Shown piece after piece: positions 24,925-36,384 of a stretch of 64,000 nt of DNA. The notes under the pieces were generated by a model, which was not told the DNA's origin, ran no database searches, and was given only the letters and a program-made list of their open reading frames with translations. Both the position numbers and the translations under genes were made by a program. This DNA is from Aselliscus stoliczkanus (Eukaryota; Chordata; Mammalia; Chiroptera; Hipposideridae). The number at the start of each line of letters is the position of its first letter. Within the stretch, counting starts at the first letter, position 1. The stretch lies in contig CM066740.1 in assembly GCA_033961575.1 (NCBI GenBank), positions 16,405,501 to 16,469,500 on the forward strand, in the 5' to 3' direction.

Positions 24925-25330
24925 CATTTTTTTAAGTTAGTTTCAGATGTACAAAACAGTGCAATAGTTATACTTTTTACCCCTCACAAAGTGACAATCC
25001 CCCTCCCCCAATCTGCTGCCCCACTCCCCCCCCGCATATTATACATATCTATTACAATTCCATTGACTCCCTTCCACACTGTACTCCACATCCGTGACTA
25101 TATATATTCAATTAACAGTTAACATACAACATTATACAACTCAGCTTCAGGTGTACAGTGCTGTGATCAAGCCTCTACACCGTCCATGAAGTGGTCTCCC
25201 TAACAAGACATGTGTCCACCTGACACCCTACAAAATATTTACAACATTGTTAATTATATTCCCCGAACTGTCTTTCATATCCCTGTGGCCAATATTGTAG
25301 TTACCAATTTATGCTGTCTAATTACTAATA
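24925..25330 (-). mobile_element. L1-like 3' fragment, antisense
   Basis: TTTCAGATGTACAAAACAGT, TGCAATAGTTATAC, CTTCAGGTGTACAGTGCTGT and TTTACAACATTGTTAATTAT resemble an antisense L1 3' region of laurasiatherian type. The first 75 bases recur at 49030-49105. Confidence 0.5.
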
Positions 25331-25334
25331 TTTT

Positions 25335-27045
25335 TTTAGCTATCAGTTTCCTATTTCTACATAAGTGTTACCTCTTTTAAGGTCAGGCCAATCCCATTCA
25401 TCCCTATCACAGCATATGTAAGTCATTCTAGAGTTTTTTAAAAATGAATTACATCCATAATGCTGAAGTGTAAAAGGTACAGACTCCACAAATGACTTGG
25501 AGGTGCTATGTACAGCCTCTGTGCTGGGTGGGGGCATACTAATGGTGATAAAAACAAAACAAAACAGAAAACACCTGTATTTGGCCTTGAGGGACATTTA
25601 GAATTTGCCACAAGTCATGACTTTTCACGTATCTTCCCTATGAAGTGTATTTTGTTTTTAATCCAGCAGTGACTTTCTGTATGAATGGTACTTCAACAAA
25701 AAGTTTGTTTTTTTTAAATCCCATAATGTGAATCCTTCTGTTGCTTTCACTTCCAGATAAGCTGACATTTACTGAAATTAGAACTTCAGGGGAAAAACAA
25801 AAAGCTCCCAGCCTTATAGATTCCTTGTGAAGGATTTGTACATCTGAATGAGAGTAGGGTGGGAGTCCCACTACGGACCATGGCCTGTATTTGTTCACTG
25901 GTTTAGGACTAGAGAGTGTGCACCCTATTTCCTGATGCTGTAGTTGGGGTGCTGCCACTCTGAGCTACATTCTGGAATTGAACTTGGAAGGCAATTTGAC
26001 CCTATATGAAGTGCCATCAGCTCTCTGATTCAAGTGCATTGCATAGATCTCTCTTGGATTCCCTAGGTACGTGACCATAAGCTAAGAGATTTCTATGAAA
26101 AAAATGTGTTTTGAGTTTCAAATAGCTGATATATAATTACCTTTTAGAACGTAACCTCTCGAAAGTTGAGAATATTTGTGCTTGCTCTATTTATCTTGCT
26201 CATTTGACGGTGGACAAAATGGAATTCGGGCTTTTCATTAGTTTGTGTTGTTCTTTTGACTAGTGACTTGTGAATATTTTGACTAGTGAATATTGTGTAC
26301 ATGAATATCTATTGTAATCTATGTGGTAGTATTTCTGAGAAGTAGAGTTGTAGTAACTTGTTTTTCAAATGTGGGCCAGAGTCTTTGCTAACTGTAAAGC
26401 AAGCATATAAATCAAAGATCAACGAACTGTTTCAGAGCGTAAAGATCATTTTAGCATCACATCCAGATTTGGCTTTTAGTCTTTCCTTAAGGGCTTTACT
26501 TACACTTCTGATTGCTTATAAAAAGGTCTTCAGTGATCTAAGCTGGTGTTGCCTACCAGGATAGAAGAAAGCCTTCAAGATCTTGGAGGACTCCATGTTT
26601 CATTTCAGATATGATTGTCAGAAACCTCTCAAATAAGGCGGAATCTCTGTGATCTTTTTGTGAGTTCTGAGATGACTAATGTGGCAGCCAGAGTTGACAA
26701 GTCTTGTCATAATTTGTATTCTGTTTCCACGTGTTGGAGTTGACTTTGACCTTTGACTTTTGCTATTTCATTCTTTCCTTTCCATGAGTTCACTAGAGCA
26801 CATAGATTCAGAAGGCTTTACTTGGACTGGTAGGAAATTATAAGCTCCCATGTTGATAGTATTTTGCTCAAAACTTTCCTATAGGAGTTGCTTCATCTCT
26901 TTCAGAGCCCAGAATAGTTCTTTTTTGAATTTTAGGACTAGATCCCAGCGTCACATATCCAACTCAGAAAAGTAGATATTCCCCTCAGGTTTCTGTGGCA
27001 GAAAGTGCGTAACTGCATATCTAATTCTATTTGATTCAAACATTA
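25335..27045. other. Non-coding unique stretch
   Basis: No recognised repeat, RNA gene or splice-bounded coding segment. The longest frame (25638-25958, minus) has 106 codons and no recognisable domain. Confidence 0.45.
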
Positions 27046-27049
27046 TTTT

Positions 27050-28260
27050 TAGATGGGGAGGATTTTTTTATTGATATATAATTCACGTACCACAAGCTTT
27101 ACCCTTTTAGAGTGTATAAGTCAGTGATTTTTTTTTTTTTTAGTACAGTCACAAAATTATGCAACCATCACCACTTTCTAATTCCAGTCCATTTTCATCA
27201 GCCCCAAAAGGAAACCCATACTTCCCATTAACTCTACCTTCAGGCTCAGGAAAACACTAATCTACTGTCCCTAGATTTGCTTATTATGGACATTTAACAT
27301 AAATGGAATCATACAATGCAATGGTTGTTTTATTTCTTTTTCTTCACTTAGCATTTAGCATCATGTTTTCAATATTCATCCACATTTAGTCTGACTCAAT
27401 TTTTTATTCCTTTTTATAGCTGAATAATGTTCCATTGTATAGTATCTTGGTCAGTTTGGGCTCTTATGACAATTACTATAGACTGGTTGGCTTAAAACAC
27501 GAACATTTATTTCTTACTGTTCTGGAGGCTGAAAAGTCCAAGATCAAGGTGCTGATGGAGCCATTGTCTGGTGAGAGCCCACTTCCTGGTTTGTGGATGG
27601 CCATCTCCTTGTGTCCTCACATGGCTGAGAGCCGAGAGAGGAAGGAAGCAAGCTAATCCCATTCATGAAAGCTCCACTGTCCTGACCTAATTATCTCCCA
27701 ATGGCCCCCACCTCCAGATATCATCACACTGGAGGGTAGGCTTCAACATGTGAATTTTGGGATGACACAAGCATTCCATTCATAACATATGAATATTCTA
27801 CTTTTTGTTGATCTATTCATCAGTTAATAGACATTTGGGATTTTCCACTTTTTGACTATTTTCCATTGTGCTACTATGAACATTCTTGCTCAAGTTTTAG
27901 TGTGTACATGTGTATTAAAGTCCCTTGGGTATACACCTAGGAGTGGAATTGCTGCATCATGTGGTAGCTATGTTTCAGAGCTTAAAGGTCATTTTGCATT
28001 TGAATAACCTATTTTTCCCAGCACCATTTGCTGAAAGGTCTATTTTTTCCCCCATCAAATTGCCTTGGCACCTTTGTCCAAAATGAATTAGCCATAAATG
28101 TGAGAGTTTAATTTCTGCATTCTCAATTCTATTCCATTTATCTATACGTCTATCTTAATGCCAGCACACACTGTCTTGATTCCTGTGCCTTTGTGATAGC
28201 TTTAAAATTGGGAAGTATGAGTCCTACAAATTTGTGAAGATTATTTTTTGATATCATGTT
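27050..28260 (-). mobile_element. L1M 3' region, antisense, split by an MLT1 LTR
   Basis: The + strand carries ATTGATATATAATTCACGTA, GCAACCATCACCACTTTCTA, TGAATAATGTTCCATTGTAT, then after the LTR GTTGATCTATTCATCAGTTA, CCTAGGAGTGGAATTGCTGC and CAGCACCATTTGCTGAAAGG. This is a continuous L1 apart from the inserted LTR. Confidence 0.85.
27443..27786 (-). mobile_element. MLT1-type LTR inserted in an L1
   Basis: Antisense MLT1: GTCAGTTTGGGCTCTTATGA, GGTTGGCTTAAAACACGAAC, TTCTGGAGGCTGAAAAGTCC, TGTCCTCACATGGCTGAGAG and GAATTTTGGGATGACACAAG. Likely 5-base duplication TATAG/TATGA at the L1 junctions, slightly decayed. Confidence 0.85.
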
Positions 28261-28399
28261 TATATCCACTCTTCTACCTCACATTCTTTGAGATATCTTT
28301 TCTCTGCCATCATAAAATCGTATTGGGAATGTTAATTTGAACTGGCCATAAATTCAGTTTCAGACCTAACTTCATGATTCTTATATAAAAGGTATGGAT

Positions 28400-28590
28400 T
28401 TAGAACCAGACATATTATAAAAGTTTGACCACTAGCTCAGTCTGTCTCAGTTTCTTATCTATAAAATGAAGCATAAAACCCAAGTCAAAGGATAATTCTG
28501 ATAATTAAAAAAAATATAACATATATAAAAACATCTAGCATGGTGCCTCGGAAATGTTAGATACAAAATAAATATCTGTTGCCTTTCCCA
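28400..28590 (+). mobile_element. MIR
   Basis: GTCTGTCTCAGTTTCTTATC followed by TATAAAATGAAG, then AAACATCTAGCATGGTGCCT and an AAATAAATATCTGTTG end. Diverged sense-orientation copy. Confidence 0.65.
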
Positions 28591-28902
28591 TACCCTTCTC
28601 ATGGATGTAGAAACTTCCTTTGTACCTTGTAAGGTGGTTCTAAGTTCTTTCTTCAGGTCATCCTTCTTCCATTTAGAAAGTTTTCCCCAAAGTCATCATA
28701 TGGATTGGTATTACTGAGTTTTCTAGTCTATTCTGTGGTATTGTTTGTAGCACAGTGTTTCAGATTTCGTTCAATCTCCAGTGTCTAGAATTGTGCCTGA
28801 CCATTAGTAAATGACCGATAAACATTTGCTAAAGGAATACTTTGTGGATCCCATTTTTTTGTTTGCTTGATAAATATAGTGCAGATTTCTTAGATGTGTT
28901 TT

Positions 28903-29145
28903 TTATGAAACTTCATTAGGGAATAGTGTGCTTTTCCAAGACCCATCAGCTCCATGTCAAGTAGCTGTCTTCAATCGAGTTGTGGAGGGCACAGCTCAGC
29001 TCCAAGCACAGTTGCCGTTTTCAATCTAGTTGCAGGGGGATGGGGGTGGGGCTGGGGTGCAGCTCACTGGCCCATGTGGGAATCAAACCAGCAACCTTGT
29101 TGTTCAGAGCATACGCTCTAACCAACTGAGCCATCCGGCCTCCCT
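28903..29145 (-). mobile_element. Ves-type tRNA SINE
   Basis: Antisense copy. At the right end, CTCTAACCAACTGAGCCATC is the reverse complement of the tRNA-like head, with GGGAATCAAACCAGCAACC as B box. The left end matches the reverse complement of the CCCCAATAAAATCTT tail. A perfect 13-base duplication TTAGATGTGTTTT flanks it (28890-28902 and 29146-29158). Confidence 0.92.
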
Positions 29146-30387
29146 TTAGATGTGTTTTCAAGTAAGCCTGTATAACAGCAGTTGCATGAGTATTTCATTT
29201 CTGAGATATTTCCCAGGAGATACTTTGAGCAATTTGTCCAGTTAATTTAGAGTGACACTCCCTGGAGTAGTTCTTCTTTCCTCCACATGACATTGTACTT
29301 CCCATTCAGATGTTTCCTCTTCAGAATAATTTCAGATTGAAATAGAAAAGATTGAGCCCCAGTAGTAAGCTTTAGAAAGCAAGGGAAAGCAAATGGGGAA
29401 GTTAGGTTTGGGGAAAGATATATATGATCAGAGACCAAGAAGGGATTTATGGAAGATTAGGTCAAATAGAGAAGAATGGTCCCAGTCTTTGAGCATTGCT
29501 TATGGTTTTTATGCAATAGTCATGGTTTCTCATGACTCTCTACACCTTTCAAGTCTAGACATGAAACTATAAACAGAGAGTATCCAAGTGTTATTACTAG
29601 CTGTTGTAAGCCCAATTCATAGCCAAGAAAAGGTGCCTGTGCATGTTAAGCTACTATCTACATGGCGAATAAATCAACTGTGAAAGGTAAGAGTTCAAAT
29701 CATTTCATGGACTCATAGGATAATGAAGTTTTAAAGTTAGATAGGATCATCAGGCTGAAGGAATATTGGTGTCACTTCAGGTCAGACAGGTTTGGAATGA
29801 GTTCAACGAAGGTAACAGATGTGGCTTTTGTTTTCTGCTTGCGATAACTGCAGGACCTCTCAGATCCTTTAATGTGTTAATGTGTATCACTGTGTCTTTA
29901 AGAGGGAATGTGGGAGCACTCCCCAAGGTGACACATCTGTAGGGACTTACTCCCCCCCCACCCCCCCGCAGAAAGAGCCCCCCTGAGACTGGTATTTAGC
30001 AGGGCACCTTTTGAATAATTATGATCCAGGATAACACATTTATTTTTCAGACACGAAGTCTGATTTTTTAGTCTTTTTGAGATGTTCTTTCTAGGAAGGG
30101 TCATGGTTGCTGGAACATGACATAGAAGCTGACTAGTCTGTTGTCTAAGAGAACTGTCAAAAAAGTGAGAAAATAAATTAGGAGTTAAAATCAAACTCCT
30201 GAAACACTGTGTATATGTACATATATATTACTTACAAAATACCCTACCTTCCAGGATCTAATTTTTAAAAACCTGTTATTTGTATAGGTTGGTCTATGTG
30301 GTGCCTAATAAACCCTGATGTAATGAACTCATAAAATTTGATTTCTGCAGCTTTTGCTCCTTGAGATGGAGGACAGGAAGAGCAGGA

Positions 30388-30407
30388 GGGCGGGGCCCCG
30401 TATAAAA
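30388..30407 (+). promoter_or_regulatory. GC box next to a TATA-like box
   Basis: GGGCGGGGCCCC (30388-30399) is followed one base later by TATAAAA (30401-30407). The pair resembles a core promoter pointing along the + strand, with a start expected near 30430. It may belong to an old LTR. No transcript is known to me from here. Confidence 0.35.
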
Positions 30408-30647
30408 CAAGGCCACTGACTTCTGCTATGGAATAAACAAAATGCAGACAGCTAACCTGTGATGACTGGAATGCGTTTTTGGAGTTCTGTGGTAAAGCAG
30501 GCTGTATCTAGTTACAAATTTGGGTACAGGCTACTCTATACCCCTCCTGGTTCTTCCATCTTCCCTCCCTGGACTCACACACCCATCCTTCCTTCTTTCT
30601 TCCTAGTCATCTAATAGGGGTTGTTTATCTAACTTTCTTTAAAAGAT

Positions 30648-30700
30648 GGGGGAAGAGGAAAGGAGGGAGGGGGGAAGGGAGAAAAGGAGAGAAAGGAGGG
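30648..30700 (+). repeat. 53-base homopurine tract
   Basis: An unbroken run of A and G with several G3-G6 runs. Such tracts can form triplex or G-quadruplex DNA. Confidence 0.85.
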
Positions 30701-32877
30701 TGTGGCTAGGTACTGGAATAGGTCTTAGTGGTGTAGCTGCCTTCACTTCCGGTAAATCTAGTTTGTGTGTGTTGGCGTGTCACCATTGTGGTGTAATAGC
30801 CGCACAGATGGGATTCCCAGTGTCAGTGGTTTCCATTCACACCTCTAGTTAAAAGACCCAACCTCTACTGATTTTCTTATCTATGTTCTTGGGAGGTTTC
30901 TGCATTCCCCTGCTAGATGACTGGGGAGGCGTGCCATAGGCAGATTCTCTCATCTTGGAGCAAAATGTTTCTCCAACAGCTGAGACACAGCCAGAGAAAG
31001 CAGGGTCAGAGCATGAGGACCGCTGGAGGTATTTGAGTCAGAATCTGAGATTGGTGAGTGTTGGGGAAATTAAGAGAAGCATGGATCAGGCGGCCATTTT
31101 AAGAAAATGAACCATAGAAATCAGAAAAGTGATGATTATTTTCTTTTTATTTTGGTGATATATGTCCCTTATTTAAGAAAAAAAAAAACAACAAAAAAAA
31201 AACCCCAAGCAAAACAAAAACAGCCCAAAGGGGAAATTAAATATTACCCAAAAATCTCAACCAGAAAATAACCAATGTTAACATTTATTTCAGGATTGCC
31301 TCTACATATAGTGAGAGAGGTGAATAATGGGGTGGATAGATAAACAATGGGCAGGAAGAATGTATAAAATTGAGCTGAAACTAAGCATAGTTTTAAAAGT
31401 AAAAGATTCAACTTGATCTTACTTGAATTTAAGAATAGGAAAAGAAAAAAGGCTAATCTTCCTTTGCAAGGTAGGTTAGTTTTCTTAGTTTTTCTTAGCT
31501 CAGAAGAGAGGTATTTGGGAGTCAGCATGGGTTGAGTATACTATAGCAACCAAGTTAACACTTCACTCAGTGTCCCTCTCCTGATTTCAGATGTTTGATG
31601 CTTGTTTTATTTTTATTTTGTTAGGGTTTATACTTTTAACACTCAGCTGTAACTCCCCTGGTTATCCCCCCATACTGAATCCTAATCGGTGCACGTTTAA
31701 CCATCAGTCTTTTCCATGGCTTTGTTATTCTTGACAATTTACTGATTCCTGGGCTTTCTTATCGTTAGCCATTAAGGTTTCTTAGAAAGGGTTTCTAGAA
31801 GCCATGTTTCCTGAGTTGTTTTATCTTTAGGAAGTGTTGTTGCCTATTGCCTTTACTTTGGAAAAGGAGCTTTTCTATTGCCAAATTGTCTGCTAAAGAG
31901 GCTGTACCAAATTATGTTCTGCTAGCAATCTATGAGAACGCCTGTCTTGAATGGGGAACTTTTATTTAAGAATATCTGTTTGCTTGAAATGGTGGAATTA
32001 TATTGGGCAGTGGCTAAAATTAATTTGAGTTGGTAAATTGGATATCAGAATATGGAAATGCTTGAATGTTGGGAAATTGGCTGTTTTCTTGGTGAATTTC
32101 TCTTTTCCTTGCCAAATTCACAGCTTGCCTGCAGGCCAAATTATAGTTACTGGGCAGCTTTGCTGAGCTCTTTCTAGGACTTTGTAAATTTAGTGCTGGG
32201 ATCCTCTTAAAAAGCTTCTCCTCATCCCTCCCCACCTTCTGTGAAAAGGCATCTGGCTGGCTGAGGGTAGACTTTTGTTGCCATCTAAATATAGTAGAAA
32301 GTGGTAAATATTTACATCTACCAAAGAAAATGCATAAATAGCATCTGATAATTGTTTGAACTGATAAAATTTTCTATCTTTTGTTTCATGTCAGACTATT
32401 TTCTAAAACCTGAGCAGCTGTTATAGGCCATTCCTAAATGATGTGGACTTCACGCATTTTTTTGTAACATGGTCTTCCATTGCAGCTATGTGAGTCACAG
32501 GGTCTGATCCTTTTAGGGAAGCTCATCTCTGTTCTAATGTCGTTTGAAATACCTGGAAGTTGAAGTTGGGCTTATTACTAAAAATCCCTGCTGACTTCAT
32601 GTAGAAAGCTAATAGCCATTTTCACCCTTTAATGCATTCTCTCCAAACAATGGAGGGAATGGGAAAGAAAATTTCTTAAGTGGCTTAATGCAGGTAAATT
32701 GGGGCCATCAGACTTTATGGTGACTGAGCTGTATGCCACCAGGGACTTTCTCAGAGCTGGTAGAGGGAGAGCACACCTGGGAGATTTCAGGAGGCAGAAG
32801 AGTCCTGAGTTGTTCTCACTCTGTGCTAAAGGAAAGGACAGGGAAAATAAACGGTTTCGAATGGTGCAGCCTACAGC

Positions 32878-33050
32878 TCTGCTGTCCAATATGGTACCTA
32901 CCAGCCATGTGTGCTATGTAAATTTAAATGATTTAAAATTAAATCAAATTTAAAATTCAGTTTCTTAGTTGCACTGGCCACCTTTCAAGAGCTCCATAGC
33001 CACAAGTGGCTGGAGGCTGCAGGACCAGATGGCACGTAAGATTTGGGACG
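32878..33050. mobile_element. hAT-type (MER) element
   Basis: CTGCTGTCCAATATGGTACC at the left, then AAATTTAAATGATTTAAAAT and CAAGAGCTCCATAGCCACAA. These are parts of a non-autonomous hAT family with CAGTGCTGTCCAATA ends. The right end is degraded. Confidence 0.65.
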
Positions 33051-33054
33051 GCTC

Positions 33055-35875
33055 TGGTTTATATTCTCATCTTTTATCTCATGACCATTCAGGGTTCATT
33101 GCAGCCCCAGTGAGTTGGTCTCCTATCTTGTCTGGTTTCTGGGCACAGCTTGCCCTCAGCAAATCCTGTGTGTGGTGTAGACGAGAGCTTGACACTTTTC
33201 ACTGTGGGACTTACTAGATGGCTTTGTGGCCAAGGCCCAAGAGTTAGTCAGTGTTCTTACCAAAGGATTGACTGGGTCTTGGGATTTTGACTTGTGAATT
33301 TAATAATAAAACTGCCCTTTAGCAATATTTAAATATGTTCATTTAGACTTTTACTTCAATTCCCTCTTCCCATTCCAGATGTGTGTTTTTTGTTTTTGTT
33401 TTGAATGTTTTTGACGGAGAGTACGGTCCTGGGTTCTGTCCCAGTTGTACCCCCATGGGCTGATTTTATGGTCTTAGTCACAATTTCTCTATAGCTCAGT
33501 TGTCCATTGAGAACTCATTCCCAGCTGCTGCTTAAGCTATTGAAGATAAATGCCAAATGATAAATGAGAAGTTTTGAGGTTTGTGAAAAGGTATATTGAA
33601 AGGGTTCTTAGGCATTTGTCTTTTCATCTTTGTGCCCAGTTTTCAATTTCCAATGTTCTATTTGTGGTCTCTCTATCACTAGCAGACACATACCCACCTT
33701 GATGATGAGCTAACTAGCCCATACACTCTACTATGTGCTTCGTGTAAGTGACTTCCTAAGGAAGAGCTGGGTTTGTTGACCAAGGAGCCCTTTTCCAAGT
33801 CTGACCTACAGGACAGATGTGGGATGCTGTGGTAGGAGAAGCCTGCTGGCCTGAGGGTCAGGAGGAGGAGGCATTACTACTGATTGAACTATGAGCCTTT
33901 TGGCCCCATGTTCTCATCCGCCCACCTGACTAGCCTAGAGGTCTGCCAAGGGTTTCTGCCTGGTGTTGCAGTTATCCAATGCTGTGTAACAAACAGTCCC
34001 ATACGCATATTACCATTCCTAACATAGCCTTGGAAAGACTCACACAGCATCGCTTTGGCCATCATCACAAGTCCACTCAGGCTCAAGGGCAGGGAGCAGT
34101 ATCAGTGTTACTTTGGAAGAAGAGCTTTGCGATGAGATGCATATATGTCTTGTCATCTTTGAAAAATACATCTTCCACACCGCTCATGGTAAATCAGAAT
34201 TGGCATCAGCTCTCTCTAAGCCATAAATAAGTCTTGAGGTCTGACCTGGGTCTGGAAGCTGAAGCACTTCTCATTTTTCAGGAGATATTGTCATTCCTCT
34301 GTGCTGGGGCTGCTTTGCCTTTGTGTGTCAGGGCGGGGGAGTCACCATTGGCATAGCACTGGGACTTCTTTGATGAAAGAACACCAAATGGTGTATCGAA
34401 ACACCAAATGGTGTGTTGAAACACCTTCAATGTGCTAAACTCCCCGATTCAACTGAATCTACAATGAATGCGCAACGTGGGGGAATTAAGAGTGAAGATC
34501 AGGGTCCTAGTTGCTGAAAATTACCGTTAATCTGATGGAATCCAGCTAGACTTTTGATAACATGATTTACCACTCCTATTTTGACTTAGATTTTCTCATT
34601 TGTAATTTCTATTACTTATTTCTCTTTTGTAACATTCTCATTTGATGCACACTCTTAAACCATTAGGATCCATCTTTCTACATAATTTTTAAACTTGATA
34701 AATGGATACTTTAGAATATTTCTTTTCCTATTTCTGAGCTAAAAAAAGTTTTAGTGAAAACCTTCTAGTAGCTAGTGTAAAGGGGGAAGGGACACAGGTC
34801 ATCAATTTGATAAATAATCTGCTGTATGCTTGATTCTGTGCCAGTTGTAGGAAATTAAAAAATTGCTTCTGATCTATATGTTCTGCCGGAGGAAAAAAAA
34901 AAACTATTGTATTGTTGGCATTAGTAACAAGGGGGCTTTTACATTTTTCTTGCCTTTGGAGCTCTAGTCTACCAATAACCACCCCAACCTTTGAAAACCT
35001 GTTTTTCTCTGCCTTTTCCTTCTGTTGTATTTCTCCTTGTAACATTTTTCAGCTTGTATAGTTTGATAAGTTGTATGTTCATTTTCTTGCAGCAGCCTTT
35101 GCCCTAGGAGTAAAACTTCCTGTACCTCTTTTTCCCTCCACCTAGATGCAATGAATTAGCGACTTCCTTGCTTTCTTTGGGGCCTCTTATGAGCAATTAT
35201 TTATTATTGCCTCCGCAATTCTAGAAGGGCACCCCGGAAACATATCTCGGGAAATTTGTTTCACAGAATTTGTTTAAGCTTAGGTTCTCAGCCCTAGGGT
35301 TATTTTTAGCAAGGCAGACAAACAAACTCGAAATGTGTACATCTGATACATTAACCATTAGGTGTTTAGTTTCTTGTTATTTGAGACTGTTCAGTTAACA
35401 CTTACGGAGCAATATTCATTCTTAGCTTCATGTTTACAGTTTTGAAAAGACCGATTTGTAAATTTTTGTAGGAGATAGAGAAGTTTTTAGAATTCACATT
35501 CACATTTCATAGTGACTCAATTGATAGTCTTTTCAGATAAGTAATGAAATGCAGTCTGTGGTTGCCAATTGTTAAAACTCTACCCTGCTTCCGCCAGCAG
35601 TTGTCAGTTAGGGGAGGATAACAACACCCACTGATAAAATTCAAACCACAAGATGTTATTTAAAGTTCTTGGTGGTGGTGGGAGGGGGGATATTCTCTCC
35701 TCTTGCTCTTTAAACTGTTCAGTCACATCCTGCTTTGCATTTTAATTTGATGCAAATTAGATGCAGTAGATGTAGGTCTGGCATTAGATACTAACATGGA
35801 ATTAAATACTAAAATAAAAGAAGACGGTTCTGTAGAGTAAATCTTTATATAATTTCTGGATGGATGCAAGATTTT
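33055..35875. other. Mostly unique non-coding stretch
   Basis: Holds a hairpin-forming tandem repeat at 34381 and an inverted pair of octamer-like sites at 35734-35757. No exon, RNA gene or classified repeat is supported. Confidence 0.45.
34381..34425. repeat. Tandem 20-base repeat of a hairpin motif
   Basis: ACACCAAATGGTGT occurs at 34381-34394 and 34401-34414, with ACACC again at 34421. Each unit can fold with six-base ACACCA/TGGTGT arms. Confidence 0.85.
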
Positions 35876-35879
35876 GGGC

Positions 35880-36045
35880 AGTGTTCTGATGAACCCTCAC
35901 TGTTCATCAGAATCACCTGGTCAAATGAGCTTGTCAAAATGCCCTTGCCCAGATGAATTGGTATGGAGTGGGCCCAGACATTGGTATTTTATAGAAGCTC
36001 TCCGGGGTGATCCTGACATACAACGGGGCTTGAGAAATGTTGCGT
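35880..36045. mobile_element. MER5-like hAT element
   Basis: CATCAGAATCACCTGGTCAA near the left and AAGCTCTCCGGGGTGATCCT before GGGGCTTGAGAAATGTTG at the right. Non-autonomous and diverged. Confidence 0.65.
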
Positions 36046-36129
36046 GAATATTCCTGTCCACATTCCTGTGTACCTAGTCAATCCTACCCACACTTTTAAG
36101 TCCTCCCCCCACCCCCGCAAGCCACCTCT

Positions 36130-36380
36130 TTCAAGCTTTCCCTCTCAAATCCAGCTTCACTGCACCCTTCCCTGTGACTACTGCCCACAGCACCTCTTAG
36201 ATGTCCCACCCTGAACTGTGTTCTTGTTTCATTTACATACATACACACATCTTCCTCCTTGATCAGAGTGATTCCCTCCTTGGATTAAGCTTCTGTCATT
36301 TAGTTCCATCCCTTAGGGGTTAGCACAGCTATGAACACATAGTAGGTACTTTATAGGTCTATATTGAGTTGACTTTTCAT
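36130..36380 (+). mobile_element. L2 LINE 3' end
   Basis: The pattern of CCTGTGACTACTGCCCACAG and later GAACACATAGTAGGTACTTT with an AT-rich end is that of an L2 3' terminus. Confidence 0.5.
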
Positions 36381-36384
36381 CAGC

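Larger units (their letters stand above)
29160..32870. other. Mostly unique non-coding stretch
   Basis: Contains a C run near 29950, a promoter-like motif at 30388, a homopurine tract at 30648 and A-rich sequence near 31180. No coding exon or classified repeat is supported. Confidence 0.45.

Noticed and set aside
28903..29145. tRNA gene on the minus strand
   Set aside because: The tRNA-like head belongs to a Ves SINE with body, tail and target duplication. The same applies at 41549-41819 and 53472-53653.
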